Below are positions 1 to 7,380 of a stretch of DNA of 17,423 nucleotides, piece after piece. Within the stretch, counting starts at the first letter, position 1; each line of letters starts with the position of its first letter. The translations under genes were made by a program, and so were the position numbers. The notes beneath the pieces were generated by a model that had not been told where the DNA came from, did no database searches, and saw nothing but the letters and a program-made list of their open reading frames with translations. The DNA is from an uncultured Muribaculaceae bacterium (GTDB lineage Bacteria > Bacteroidota > Bacteroidia > Bacteroidales > Muribaculaceae). The stretch spans positions 1 through 17,423 of the forward strand of contig CAJUIJ010000041.1 in NCBI GenBank assembly GCA_910586175.1, in the 5' to 3' direction.

Positions 1-1
1 A

Positions 2-2287
2 TATAATCTCGACCTTGAGTCGGGAGTTATGACCGTAGACTATGACAAGCTTACGACTAATGATGATGCGTTTGACGCCTTCTTCTGCGTGAAACAGGAC
101 TTCACCGCCACCGCCAACATGACCGCGCAGACTGTGACACTCACACGTCCGTTTGCACAAATCAATATCGCTACTGCCGACCTTGGCCAGGCTAAAGAAG
201 CCGGTGTTAATCCGCAGAACTCTGTCGTGACAGTGGTGCCTGCATACACTACGCTAAACCTGCTCACCGGCGCAGCCTCTGACCAGACTGAGGTGGCTGT
301 GACATATGCTGCCGGTAATATCGCTGCCGGAGAGACTGTGACTGTCAACAATACTGTTTACGACAATCTTGCAATGGCATATGTGCTGGCAGCTGAAACT
401 TCTGAACTTTTCCAGAGCGTGGGTATGACACTCAGCTCTAAAACCAGTACAGATGCGACTGCCGCAATGCAAAAGAGTTATCCCAATGTGCCCTATAAAC
501 GAAACTTCCGCACAAATATCGTGGGTAACCTTTTGACTTCCAACTCTGACTGGAATGTTATCATCGACAACGAGTTTGGCGGTAGTCTTTGGACCGGAGA
601 CTCAAAAGACCCGACGGCAGATGCAGAGGGTGTGTATCACATCAAGACTGCTGCCGACCTTGCCGGTCTCGCCAAGATTATAAACGCCGGCGACGATTTC
701 TTAGGTAAGACTGTTGTGCTCGACAATGATATCGACCTTAACAATATGGCTTGGACTCCTATAGGCAAATCCGGTCAAACTCCTTTCCGTGGTAATTTTG
801 ATGGTCAGAATCATACTGTATATAATCTTAATGTTGACAATTTTGAATTTGCCGGCTTGTTTGGAGCAGTTTACAGTGGCATTAACACAAGTGGTGGAAT
901 AGTGCCCGATGCTTACTTCAAGAATCTTAAGGTGGTTAATGCGAAAGTTCGTGGTGCTCATTTCGCCGGTGCAATCGCCGGTAGCTTGTGCTCATGGTGG
1001 AGCGAAATTACTGATAATTCCGCTGAAAATGTAGAAGTCATCGCCTATAAGCAAGATGGTGAGGATGGCAACAAGATAGGTGGCTTGTTCGGTTATGTGC
1101 AACTTAGCTGCAACGTGATAACAGGTAATACGCTTACCAATGCCAGCGTATATGGCGGTCGTGACACAGGAGGCTTCACCGGTGCCCTCGCATATGGCCA
1201 AGGTAGTGTGATGACTGACAGGCCTAAGGCTATTATAGAGAACAATACCCTCACCGACGTGACTGTATATAAGCTTAAAGGTTTGTCAATCTTAGGAAAC
1301 AACTTCGGAGAGTTCATAGGTCGTGACCTCGCTAAATCTCACGACTGCTATGTGATGCAGAACAATACCTTGACAAATGTTAAGCTTGCCACTGCTCTTG
1401 TGCCCGGAGTTGATATAGATGCTGACGGCAATTATGCAATCAGCACGGCTGAAGGTCTCGCAGCGTTTGCCGATCAGGTGAATACAGGAGCTGACACTTT
1501 CAAAGGGAAGACTGTAACGCTCACAGCTGATATTGACCTCAACAATCAGCTATGGACACCCATAGGTCTTAATGCAGACGTGGCAGCCAAGAAGTTTCAG
1601 GGCACATTTGACGGTCAAGGACACACTATCTCCAACCTGCGTGTTGTCACCCCCGCTGCTTATACCGCTGCAGGCTTCTTCGGTGCGCTTAATGGAACTG
1701 CCAAGAATTTCACAATTGATGGCGCATATATAGAACACATTTCAGCTACAGGAAGCAACGGCCTTACTGACAATGGAGTTGCTGTTGTGGCAGGTTCTAT
1801 CTATAATTTCGGCACAATATCGGGTGTAACGGTCAACAATGCCACTGTAAAGGGTAACCGCTACACTGCCGGTATCGCCGGCTATGTATATGGCAACATC
1901 ACTGACTGCACCGTAACCGACTCCAACATCATATGTACGCCCGACAATCTCACCGGCTCGTGGGACAACGGAGACAAATGCGGTGGTATAGGCGGTTACA
2001 TGGGTGAGGAACAGGGCATGTTTACCGGTAATGTGGTGAGCGGTTGCCAAATTTCGGCATATCGTGATGCCGGTGGCCTCGCAGGTTGCTACAACCAAGA
2101 TACTCCCGATAAAGTGAAAGACAATAAGGTGTCGAACACGATAGTTACGGTCAACAACACCAACAACTACAAAAACTACACAACAAATGCGGCCTACAAC
2201 GTAAAAGCACTCATAGGGCGCACATCGATAGCAACGCTCGATGCATCCAACACAGCAATCGACGTAACTCTCAACCTCCCATTCTGA
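2..2287 (+). CDS. Surface protein, DUF6562/fimbrillin-like with two GLUG-type repeats (5' partial)
   Basis: The reading frame is open to the window's left edge, so the ATG at 29 is internal and the start with its signal peptide lies outside. The first ~170 residues look like the DUF6562 fimbrillin-like fold of Bacteroidales surface lipoproteins: an FAQINIATADL segment, a TTLNLLTG segment and a KRNFRTNIVGNLLT segment closing before an FGG linker. After that come two homologous blocks about 266 residues apart, beginning near 630 and 1430. Each has a YxIxTAxxLA opening, a GKTV-L-DIDLNN-WTPIG core and an F-G-FDGQ-HT-NL turn, followed by glycine-rich GLFG or GGIGGY rungs typical of GLUG-type beta-helix repeats. 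It probably sits on the outer surface as an adhesin or pilus-associated protein; the ligand is unknown. No C-terminal sorting domain is visible; it ends in TLNLPF. Confidence 0.8.
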   Translation, partial: YNLDLESGVMTVDYDKLTTNDDAFDAFFCVKQDFTATANMTAQTVTLTRPFAQINIATADLGQAKEAGVNPQNSVVTVVPAYTTLNLLTGAASDQTEVAVTYAAGNIAAGETVTVNNTVYDNLAMAYVLAAETSELFQSVGMTLSSKTSTDATAAMQKSYPNVPYKRNFRTNIVGNLLTSNSDWNVIIDNEFGGSLWTGDSKDPTADAEGVYHIKTAADLAGLAKIINAGDDFLGKTVVLDNDIDLNNMAWTPIGKSGQTPFRGNFDGQNHTVYNLNVDNFEFAGLFGAVYSGINTSGGIVPDAYFKNLKVVNAKVRGAHFAGAIAGSLCSWWSEITDNSAENVEVIAYKQDGEDGNKIGGLFGYVQLSCNVITGNTLTNASVYGGRDTGGFTGALAYGQGSVMTDRPKAIIENNTLTDVTVYKLKGLSILGNNFGEFIGRDLAKSHDCYVMQNNTLTNVKLATALVPGVDIDADGNYAISTAEGLAAFADQVNTGADTFKGKTVTLTADIDLNNQLWTPIGLNADVAAKKFQGTFDGQGHTISNLRVVTPAAYTAAGFFGALNGTAKNFTIDGAYIEHISATGSNGLTDNGVAVVAGSIYNFGTISGVTVNNATVKGNRYTAGIAGYVYGNITDCTVTDSNIICTPDNLTGSWDNGDKCGGIGGYMGEEQGMFTGNVVSGCQISAYRDAGGLAGCYNQDTPDKVKDNKVSNTIVTVNNTNNYKNYTTNAAYNVKALIGRTSIATLDASNTAIDVTLNLPF

Positions 2288-2298
2288 TAAAAAGGAAA

Positions 2299-2316
2299 GG
2301 CGATTTTCAAATCGCC
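2299..2316 (+). other. Small hairpin after the surface-protein gene
   Basis: A perfect 6-bp stem (GGCGAT / ATCGCC, extendable inward) lies 11 bp after the stop codon and is followed by A-rich sequence, not a U tract. It resembles in core sequence the larger hairpin just downstream. It may slow or protect the mRNA 3' end but would not terminate on its own. Confidence 0.45.
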
Positions 2317-2325
2317 ATAAAAACA

Positions 2326-2359
2326 GGAGCGGTGATTCTGAAATCACCGCTCCATTTTT
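2326..2359 (+). terminator. Intrinsic terminator of the surface-protein gene
   Basis: A perfect 12-bp stem (2326-2337 with 2342-2353), loop CTGA, is followed by ATTTTT. This is a textbook Rho-independent terminator on the + strand. It separates the surface-protein gene from the helicase gene that has its own promoter. Confidence 0.88.
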
Positions 2360-2386
2360 CTCTTTGCCATATTTTAGTTATCTTTG
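2355..2386 (+). promoter_or_regulatory. Predicted promoter of the helicase-nuclease gene
   Basis: TATCTTTG at 2379-2386 matches the Bacteroidetes -7 box TAnnTTTG. The -33 element is weak: only the T run at 2355-2359 lies about 19 bp upstream, overlapping the U tract of the preceding terminator. Transcription would begin near 2392, leaving a leader of about 16 nt to the ATG at 2408. A TTG at 2384, in frame with the gene, lies inside the -7 box, which argues against it as the start. Confidence 0.6.
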
Positions 2387-2407
2387 TGTGGAAAAACCGT
2401 TGGGATT

Positions 2408-5400
2408 ATGCTTGAGCTTCATAGTGCGTCTGCCGGGTCGGGTAAGACCTATACGTTGGCAAAGAAATATATATGGTATCTGCTTACTGTTTCGTCGGAA
2501 GACCTGCCGCGTGTCACGCGTTTGCGCACGGTGCCGGAGTTGACCGACTCTGCCCGCCACATCCTTGCCATGACCTTTACCAATAAGGCCACTGCCGAGA
2601 TGCAGCAACGCATTCTGCTCCGCCTCTTTGAACTCGCTGAAGTGCCGGCTTCAATATCAGGTGTCGGCAATCAAATGCGCCTTTGCGGTCCTGACTATCT
2701 TGAGGATTTCGTAAAGGACCTGGCAGGTGCAACACGCATTTGCGATGTGGAGGCTCCGCTCATAACGGCCTCTAAGATAGCCACGCTTGCCGGCAAAGCT
2801 CTTGCACTGCTGCTTGAGAACTATTCCGACTTCAAGGTCTCGACAATCGACTCTTTCTTTCAGCTTGTGTTGCGTACACTCGCATATGAGACCGATCATA
2901 ACGACAACTATCAGGTGGAACTTGATTCAGAATTTCTGTCGCAAATGGCCGTGGACGGCACTTTGGAGGAAATAGATTCAAACACCCGTGATGCCGACAC
3001 ACCATATTGGGTAAGAAAACTGATAGCACGCTCAGGCAAAGGATGGAACATATTCCAGCGAAAGCTAAACAAGGGCTTCGGCTCTTCTCCATACAAGGAT
3101 TTTGTGCAGTCAGTGAGCCGTCTCGAGAATGAGGACTATAAGCTGCGGCGTAAAGTGGTGGAGCATTATCTCGGTTCAAACCCTGACCTCCGCTCTCTAT
3201 ATTCGCAATTGGAGGAATATTTCGAACAGCCCGTAAATCAAACTGCCCAACGTCTTTCTGAAGCTGCCGGTCAAGCTTTCTCGCTATTGCCCGCCGAGAT
3301 GCTCCAACCCGGCATCAAGAGCATTGACGTGAAGGGCTTGGTAAACCGTCTGCGTGCCCTGAAGCAAGGTGCAATGCCGGTGTCGGCCAAGGATATAAAG
3401 GATTATCCGGTGCATATATCTGCCGAGAGACTCGAGAAAAATTCAATAAGCAAACTGCTTAGTCAGAGTAACGTTAATGTTGCGGCTCTTTCGGAGGCAA
3501 TGGCGGTTTGTGCAGATTTGCTCGACAAGTTTCTAACCCTGATTCAAGATGAGGATTACCGGCTTTGGCATATATATGCGGAGAATCTTCCTTATTTTGC
3601 ACTTTTCGGTATAGTGGGGCGCAAGAGGCGGGATTATCTTGAGGAAACAGGTTCGGTGGAGCTTTCGGAGACGGCCTTCATACTTCATGACATCATAGAC
3701 GACAGTGACACTCCTTTTGTATACGAAAGGCTTGGCTCCACACTTAATCATTTTCTGATTGATGAGTTTCAGGATACCTCCCGTCTGCAATGGGAGAATA
3801 TGCGTCCGCTGCTTCAGGAGAGTCTCTCGCGCAACAATGATAACCTTATAATCGGCGATGCGAAGCAGAGCATATACCGCTTCCGCAACGCTGACCCTTC
3901 GATTATAACGACCAAGGTGCCGCGTGATTTCAGCCGCGACATAATGATGCGTGGCAATGCTCCCGGTGAGAACACCAACTACCGCAGTGCATTGCATGTG
4001 GTGCAGTTCAACAATTCATTTTTCGAATATGCAGCCCGCCGTCTCGATGCTGTGTCGGATGCAGCCGGCAGAGATAATCTCAGTTTCTGTCAGCTATATG
4101 CAAATGTGGTGCAGCAACCCCATAAGCGCAAGAATGAAGGATATGTGGAGGTGAGCGTGACCGACGATTCTGACGAAGTGTTCATGCGCAACAGCCTTGA
4201 CAGACTCCCGCTCTTGGTTCGCGATATGCTCGATCGAGGCTATCACCAGCGAGACATATGTATACTCGTGGCTAAGAATGCCGAGGCTGAGGCAGTTGTG
4301 AAGGCATTCGCCGACTTCAAGGAGCCGGAAGGTATGGTGCATCGCGATTTGCGAGTGGAGAGCGAGCAGTCGCTCAAGGTGGAGTCATCGCAGGCTGTAC
4401 GGACTATCGTCAGTGTGCTCGAAAGTATGGCTAAAGGTTTTGCTCCCAAAAATGCAAACATAGATGATGTGCAATCTGATGCCTCGGATGTATCCGATAC
4501 AGTTGAAGTTCCCGAAGCGGCAGATTCGCCCGATACAACGAAGCAGGCCTCTGAGAGCGTATATTGGAGTGATGTGGCCACTGCGTTCAAGCTCTTCGAA
4601 CTTCAGCATCCGGAAGGAAGCATGGCCGAGAAACTTGACCGTTTTCTCGAATCGGGTACAGGATCGGATGCAGTGACCGAAATTCTCGACAAGATGCCCT
4701 CTCTATCTATCCCTGCAATAGTGGAAGGTGTCAATGCTTGTTTCCTGCCTGAATCTGTCCGCATGGCCGATGCTGCATATATCGCTGCTTTTCAAGATCA
4801 GGTGCTTGAATATTGCGAGCATCGAAGCACAGACATCGGCTCTTTCCTGAAATGGTGGGATCGACGGCGCATCACCGCTTCCATAACTCCGGCCGAAGAC
4901 TCCGATGCTGTGCATGTAATGACAATACATAAGTCGAAAGGCCTTGAGTTCGGTTGTGTTATCCTCCCTTTTGTAAACTGGGAGACGGCCGATGCCAAGG
5001 GTGGGTCTTCTCGTTCGGAATGGAGATGGGTGGAACCGGTATTCAGCGACAAGGTGCCGATAGCGATGCCTCCCTTGTTGCCGGTCAACACCAATGCCGG
5101 TCTCGAAGCTACTCCACATGAGGGTCTGCTTTGGGAATATTACGATATGGCGAGAATGGATACGGTCAACAAGGCATACGTGGCCTTCACACGTGCTTCA
5201 CGTGAGCTTTACATCATGGCTCGTGCCAACGCCAAGCTGGCCGGTGGTGCATCCACGAAAAAGAGTACCGGTGATGCACCTGTATATCCATCGGTAGGCA
5301 ATATGTTGGCCGATTTTGTGTCGGGAGGTTTAGATTGCCGTGAAGAATCTGATATTGCACGTCTCGAACCGGCTGATGTAGATTGCACCCGCGAGTCTGA

Positions 5401-6061
5401 AACCAGAGAGAAAGTCGTGAAAAATGGCATACGCAAAAGTGAGGTGACCACCGTCATGGCGAGCATCGGTGTGCGTCAGGAGTGTGTGTGCAAAGATGTT
5501 TCCGATAATAAGGAGGGGAGAGCGGTTGCCATAGATGGATATATCTCTTACATGCCCTCCGACAATTTGCTCGTTTGCAGAGAGGAAGGCAACATAGCCG
5601 ATGAAGAGGATACAGACCCAAGGTCGGAGGGTAATCTGAAGCATGCCGTGCTTGAGAATGTGTTTCACATTGACGACCTGCATGAAGCTGTGAGAAAACT
5701 ATGGTTGCAGGGACTCGTGTCGCGTGTGGCAGCCTCGAAGATTGAGGATGACTTAAGCGAAAAACTTCACGAAGAGGAAGTGGCGCGTTGGTTTGACGGC
5801 ACGGGAAAAGTCTATAACGAAAGGAATATAGTGGGAGGCAGAGGAGGCAAGCTGATGCGTCCCGACAGAATCGTAGTCTATGCTGACGGTCATGCCGAGG
5901 TGATCGATTATAAATTTGGTGCCATTGATGAGTCCGGTAAACACAAACGGCAGGTTAGTAAATATGTAAAGGCTCTTGAGGAGTCAGGATTATTTCAGCG
6001 TGTTGACGGTTATCTATGGTATCTCAATATGTCCGCCATTGTGCCGGTAGTCACAGGTTAG
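2408..6061 (+). CDS. UvrD/RecB-like helicase with C-terminal PD-(D/E)XK nuclease (AddA-like)
   Basis: This is a superfamily 1 DNA helicase-nuclease of 1217 residues, expected to process double-strand breaks for recombination in the cytoplasm. The motifs appear in order: Walker A ASAGSGKT at 7-14, motif II DEFQDTS at 452-458, motif III GDAKQS at 483-488, motif IV NYRS at 524-527, motif V MTIHKSKGLEF at 838-848, and motif VI AYVAFTRAS at 923-931. The C-terminal nuclease shows H1079 in LKHAVLE, D1153 in RPDRIVV and D1167/K1169 in EVIDYK, so it looks catalytically intact. Residues about 681-718 form an acidic, low-complexity linker before motif V. ATG 2408 was chosen because the product then opens directly with the Walker A strand, as in relatives. 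An AddB-like partner, often adjacent in Bacteroidales, is not in this window. Confidence 0.92.
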   Translation: MLELHSASAGSGKTYTLAKKYIWYLLTVSSEDLPRVTRLRTVPELTDSARHILAMTFTNKATAEMQQRILLRLFELAEVPASISGVGNQMRLCGPDYLEDFVKDLAGATRICDVEAPLITASKIATLAGKALALLLENYSDFKVSTIDSFFQLVLRTLAYETDHNDNYQVELDSEFLSQMAVDGTLEEIDSNTRDADTPYWVRKLIARSGKGWNIFQRKLNKGFGSSPYKDFVQSVSRLENEDYKLRRKVVEHYLGSNPDLRSLYSQLEEYFEQPVNQTAQRLSEAAGQAFSLLPAEMLQPGIKSIDVKGLVNRLRALKQGAMPVSAKDIKDYPVHISAERLEKNSISKLLSQSNVNVAALSEAMAVCADLLDKFLTLIQDEDYRLWHIYAENLPYFALFGIVGRKRRDYLEETGSVELSETAFILHDIIDDSDTPFVYERLGSTLNHFLIDEFQDTSRLQWENMRPLLQESLSRNNDNLIIGDAKQSIYRFRNADPSIITTKVPRDFSRDIMMRGNAPGENTNYRSALHVVQFNNSFFEYAARRLDAVSDAAGRDNLSFCQLYANVVQQPHKRKNEGYVEVSVTDDSDEVFMRNSLDRLPLLVRDMLDRGYHQRDICILVAKNAEAEAVVKAFADFKEPEGMVHRDLRVESEQSLKVESSQAVRTIVSVLESMAKGFAPKNANIDDVQSDASDVSDTVEVPEAADSPDTTKQASESVYWSDVATAFKLFELQHPEGSMAEKLDRFLESGTGSDAVTEILDKMPSLSIPAIVEGVNACFLPESVRMADAAYIAAFQDQVLEYCEHRSTDIGSFLKWWDRRRITASITPAEDSDAVHVMTIHKSKGLEFGCVILPFVNWETADAKGGSSRSEWRWVEPVFSDKVPIAMPPLLPVNTNAGLEATPHEGLLWEYYDMARMDTVNKAYVAFTRASRELYIMARANAKLAGGASTKKSTGDAPVYPSVGNMLADFVSGGLDCREESDIARLEPADVDCTRESETREKVVKNGIRKSEVTTVMASIGVRQECVCKDVSDNKEGRAVAIDGYISYMPSDNLLVCREEGNIADEEDTDPRSEGNLKHAVLENVFHIDDLHEAVRKLWLQGLVSRVAASKIEDDLSEKLHEEEVARWFDGTGKVYNERNIVGGRGGKLMRPDRIVVYADGHAEVIDYKFGAIDESGKHKRQVSKYVKALEESGLFQRVDGYLWYLNMSAIVPVVTG

Positions 6062-6063
6062 CG

Positions 6064-6258
6064 TCAAGAATTTTCTTTAATCTCGATGTGTAGCCCTAAT
6101 GGCTCCAGAAGTCTTGATACTGTCTTTATCGATGGATTTGCGTAATTGCCCTCGATCGATTTTATCATTCTGACGCTTACAGATGACATGTCGGCCAGAG
6201 TCTGTTGTGTAAGTCGCAATTCCTGACGGCGTTTCCTGATTTCTTGTCCGATATCCAT
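6064..6258 (-). CDS. XRE/HipB-like helix-turn-helix regulator
   Basis: This 64-residue protein is essentially one HTH_3/XRE domain: EIRKRRQELRLTQQTLADMS supplies helices 1-2, SVRMIKSIEGNYANPSIKTV the recognition helix and following helices, and LEPLGLHIEI the last helix plus a short strand. That length and the C-terminal LGLHIEI tail are typical of HipB/Y4mF-type antitoxins. No HipA-like kinase or other toxin gene lies next to it: downstream is the convergent helicase gene, whose stop codon is 2 bp away, and upstream there are only two tiny open frames. It may therefore be an orphan antitoxin-like repressor. The domain call is firm; the antitoxin role is inference. Confidence 0.8.
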   Translation of the reverse strand: MDIGQEIRKRRQELRLTQQTLADMSSVSVRMIKSIEGNYANPSIKTVSRLLEPLGLHIEIKENS

Positions 6259-6260
6259 TG

Positions 6261-6350
6261 TTAATTTCGTTTGAGAATAGATTCTGTTTTTGTTCCTTTT
6301 CGGTTAGCCTTTCTATCTGTTTTTCTTGATTGGGTGTTCGCTTGAATCAT
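6261..6350 (-). CDS. Possible 29-codon basic leader peptide upstream of the HTH gene
   Basis: An ATG-to-TAA frame encodes a very basic 29-residue peptide (begins MIQANTQSRK, ends SILKRN). Its stop codon is separated from the HTH gene's ATG by 2 nt, and its ATG overlaps the stop codon of a still shorter upstream frame as ATGA. The packing suggests translational coupling, but the frame is short, has no recognisable family and could be chance. Confidence 0.22.
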   Translation of the reverse strand: MIQANTQSRKTDRKANRKGTKTESILKRN

Positions 6351-6382
6351 ACTGTCACCGCCCTGTTGTCAAGAAGTTCCAT
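6347..6382 (-). CDS. Possible 11-codon upstream peptide (MELLDNRAVTV)
   Basis: A short frame opens at 6382 directly after a run of nine A residues on the - strand, the kind of A-rich leader used for initiation in Bacteroidetes. Its TGA overlaps the ATG of the next small frame by 4 bp. No homology is recognised; the only support is position and the favourable leader. Confidence 0.15.
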   Translation of the reverse strand: MELLDNRAVTV

Positions 6383-6517
6383 TTTTTTTTGTTTGAATTA
6401 CAAAAATTTAGTTATTCTAAAACTTGTGTAAAAGTAATCTGGGGCAATATTAAGACTTATTTAGACAAACTTGCATTCGTTAACAATTGACTGCAAGATA
6501 ATCGCAGTTAAAGCAGC
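6383..6517. other. AT-rich intergenic stretch with no recognised gene
   Basis: Between the HTH leader and the microprotein promoter, the sequence is AT-rich, with a T9 run at 6382-6390. I see no hairpin terminator, tRNA or conserved element. A promoter for the HTH gene should lie here on the - strand, but no TAnnTTTG box is present. Confidence 0.4.
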
Positions 6518-6525
6518 TAATTTTG
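6518..6525 (+). promoter_or_regulatory. Predicted -7 box of the 36-codon microprotein gene
   Basis: TAATTTTG is an exact match to the Bacteroidetes TAnnTTTG box, 36 bp before the ATG at 6562, and is followed by GCAGCG, giving a likely start near 6531 and a leader of about 30 nt. A -33 TTG at the usual distance is not present (nearest TTGAC at 6487), so the promoter is only partly supported. CTGCAA at 6491 and TTGCAG at 6523 form an inverted repeat around it. Confidence 0.5.
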
Positions 6526-6561
6526 CAGCGTACTAAGAGCCCGTCTCATAAAAACAAAGTC

Positions 6562-6672
6562 ATGAAAAAATTTGAAAATCTAATCTGCAAAGTGAAAGCG
6601 AATCTCGGTGTAATCTCAATCTATCTGATTGGCATGACGGTAGTTGCCTTGCAGCTACGAAGCTTGATGTAG
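6562..6672 (+). CDS. 36-residue single-pass membrane microprotein
   Basis: An ATG-to-TAG frame of 36 codons encodes a protein opening MKKFENLICKVKANLG, followed by a hydrophobic stretch of about 18 residues (about 16-33) and the tail RSLM. A lysine-rich start ahead of one membrane segment predicts an inner-membrane protein with its N terminus in the cytoplasm. A TAnnTTTG box lies 36 bp upstream and the leader just before the ATG is A-rich (ATAAAAACAAAG), as usual for this phylum. It stands alone, convergent with the phosphopantetheinyl transferase gene 40 bp downstream, and occupies an otherwise empty gap. I do not recognise a named family. It could regulate or stabilise a membrane complex, as many such microproteins do; that is inference. 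Confidence 0.55.
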   Translation: MKKFENLICKVKANLGVISIYLIGMTVVALQLRSLM

Positions 6673-6712
6673 CTTAGGCCTCATCTCTCAAAAAATGGTA
6701 GTCACTGGGGCC

Positions 6713-7360
6713 TCAGAGCTGTTTGCCAAACTTCGCAGACTGTGGGCTGAAAGCGATTGTCACAGTGCATCCCTCTGATTCGTAGGTGTATAGTTCGAGT
6801 GGCTCTTCGGTACCGGCAATCTCATCCATAACCAGTGTTGCGTGGCCGAGAGAGTTAAGTTGCGGCATCTTGTCGATGCGAATCTGTGTGCGCAGGTCAA
6901 GACCGGCTTGCATGGCGGCTTTATAGGCAGCCTCTTTCACGGTCCAGGCTATGATATTGGCTTTCACGTCGTCGGCCGGTATCATAGCCAGTTCGGATTC
7001 TGAGAGGAAACGTTCGCGAAGCTTAATCACTTGCTCACGGTCGCTTCGCTCCGCGTCTATGCCGAGACATGCACGGCGGCTGAATTCGCTTAGCTCCACC
7101 TCTGGCGTGGGAGGTAACGTAGCCACTACATAGAGTCCGGCGCAATGGCTTATCGAGATGCGGTTTTCCTCGCCATACAGAAACGGTGCACCGTCAGCAA
7201 AGTGTCCGATCTCGCGATATGCCTCACGTCCGTTCTCACAATATATCTGACGGGCCATTTCTTCCCATACACGTCCTGTGTAGTGACAACCGCCACATAT
7301 TTCCTCCACCTTTATGCCGACAGGTGTTTTGTGTCGCCAATATACAAATTCCTCTTCCAC
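6713..7360 (-). CDS. 4'-phosphopantetheinyl transferase superfamily protein (Sfp/AcpT-like)
   Basis: The enzyme is expected to transfer the phosphopantetheine arm of coenzyme A to a serine of an acyl- or peptidyl-carrier protein. In 215 residues it shows the family signatures in order: SISHC at 69-73, GIDAE at 100-104 (acidic residues D102 and E104 for Mg2+), and WTVKEAAYK at 139-147 (W139, K142, E143, K147). The size fits the two-lobe Sfp-like monomers rather than the 120-residue AcpS type. Its ATG is 20 bp after the gldE stop codon and no promoter box separates them, so it is probably expressed with gldE. No carrier protein or synthase gene is nearby, so the substrate could be the fatty-acid ACP or a secondary-metabolite carrier elsewhere. 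No terminator hairpin was seen after it. Confidence 0.85.
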   Translation of the reverse strand: MEEEFVYWRHKTPVGIKVEEICGGCHYTGRVWEEMARQIYCENGREAYREIGHFADGAPFLYGEENRISISHCAGLYVVATLPPTPEVELSEFSRRACLGIDAERSDREQVIKLRERFLSESELAMIPADDVKANIIAWTVKEAAYKAAMQAGLDLRTQIRIDKMPQLNSLGHATLVMDEIAGTEEPLELYTYESEGCTVTIAFSPQSAKFGKQL

Positions 7361-7380
7361 AGTTATCAGAATTTTAAATT

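Noticed and set aside
1742..2347. 201-codon open frame on the - strand inside the surface-protein gene
   Set aside because: It lies opposite a strongly supported repeat domain, its translation is a cysteine-rich jumble with no recognisable family, and it is explained as a shadow of the biased codon use on the + strand.
2384..2407. TTG at 2384 as the start of the helicase-nuclease
   Set aside because: It lies within the TATCTTTG promoter box, and the eight extra residues precede a product that in relatives begins with the Walker A strand.
6673..6712. Bidirectional terminator between the microprotein and PPTase genes
   Set aside because: Only the GGCCTCA direct repeat (6678 and 6709) and a weak AGGCC/GGCCT pairing were found; no convincing stem with a U tract.
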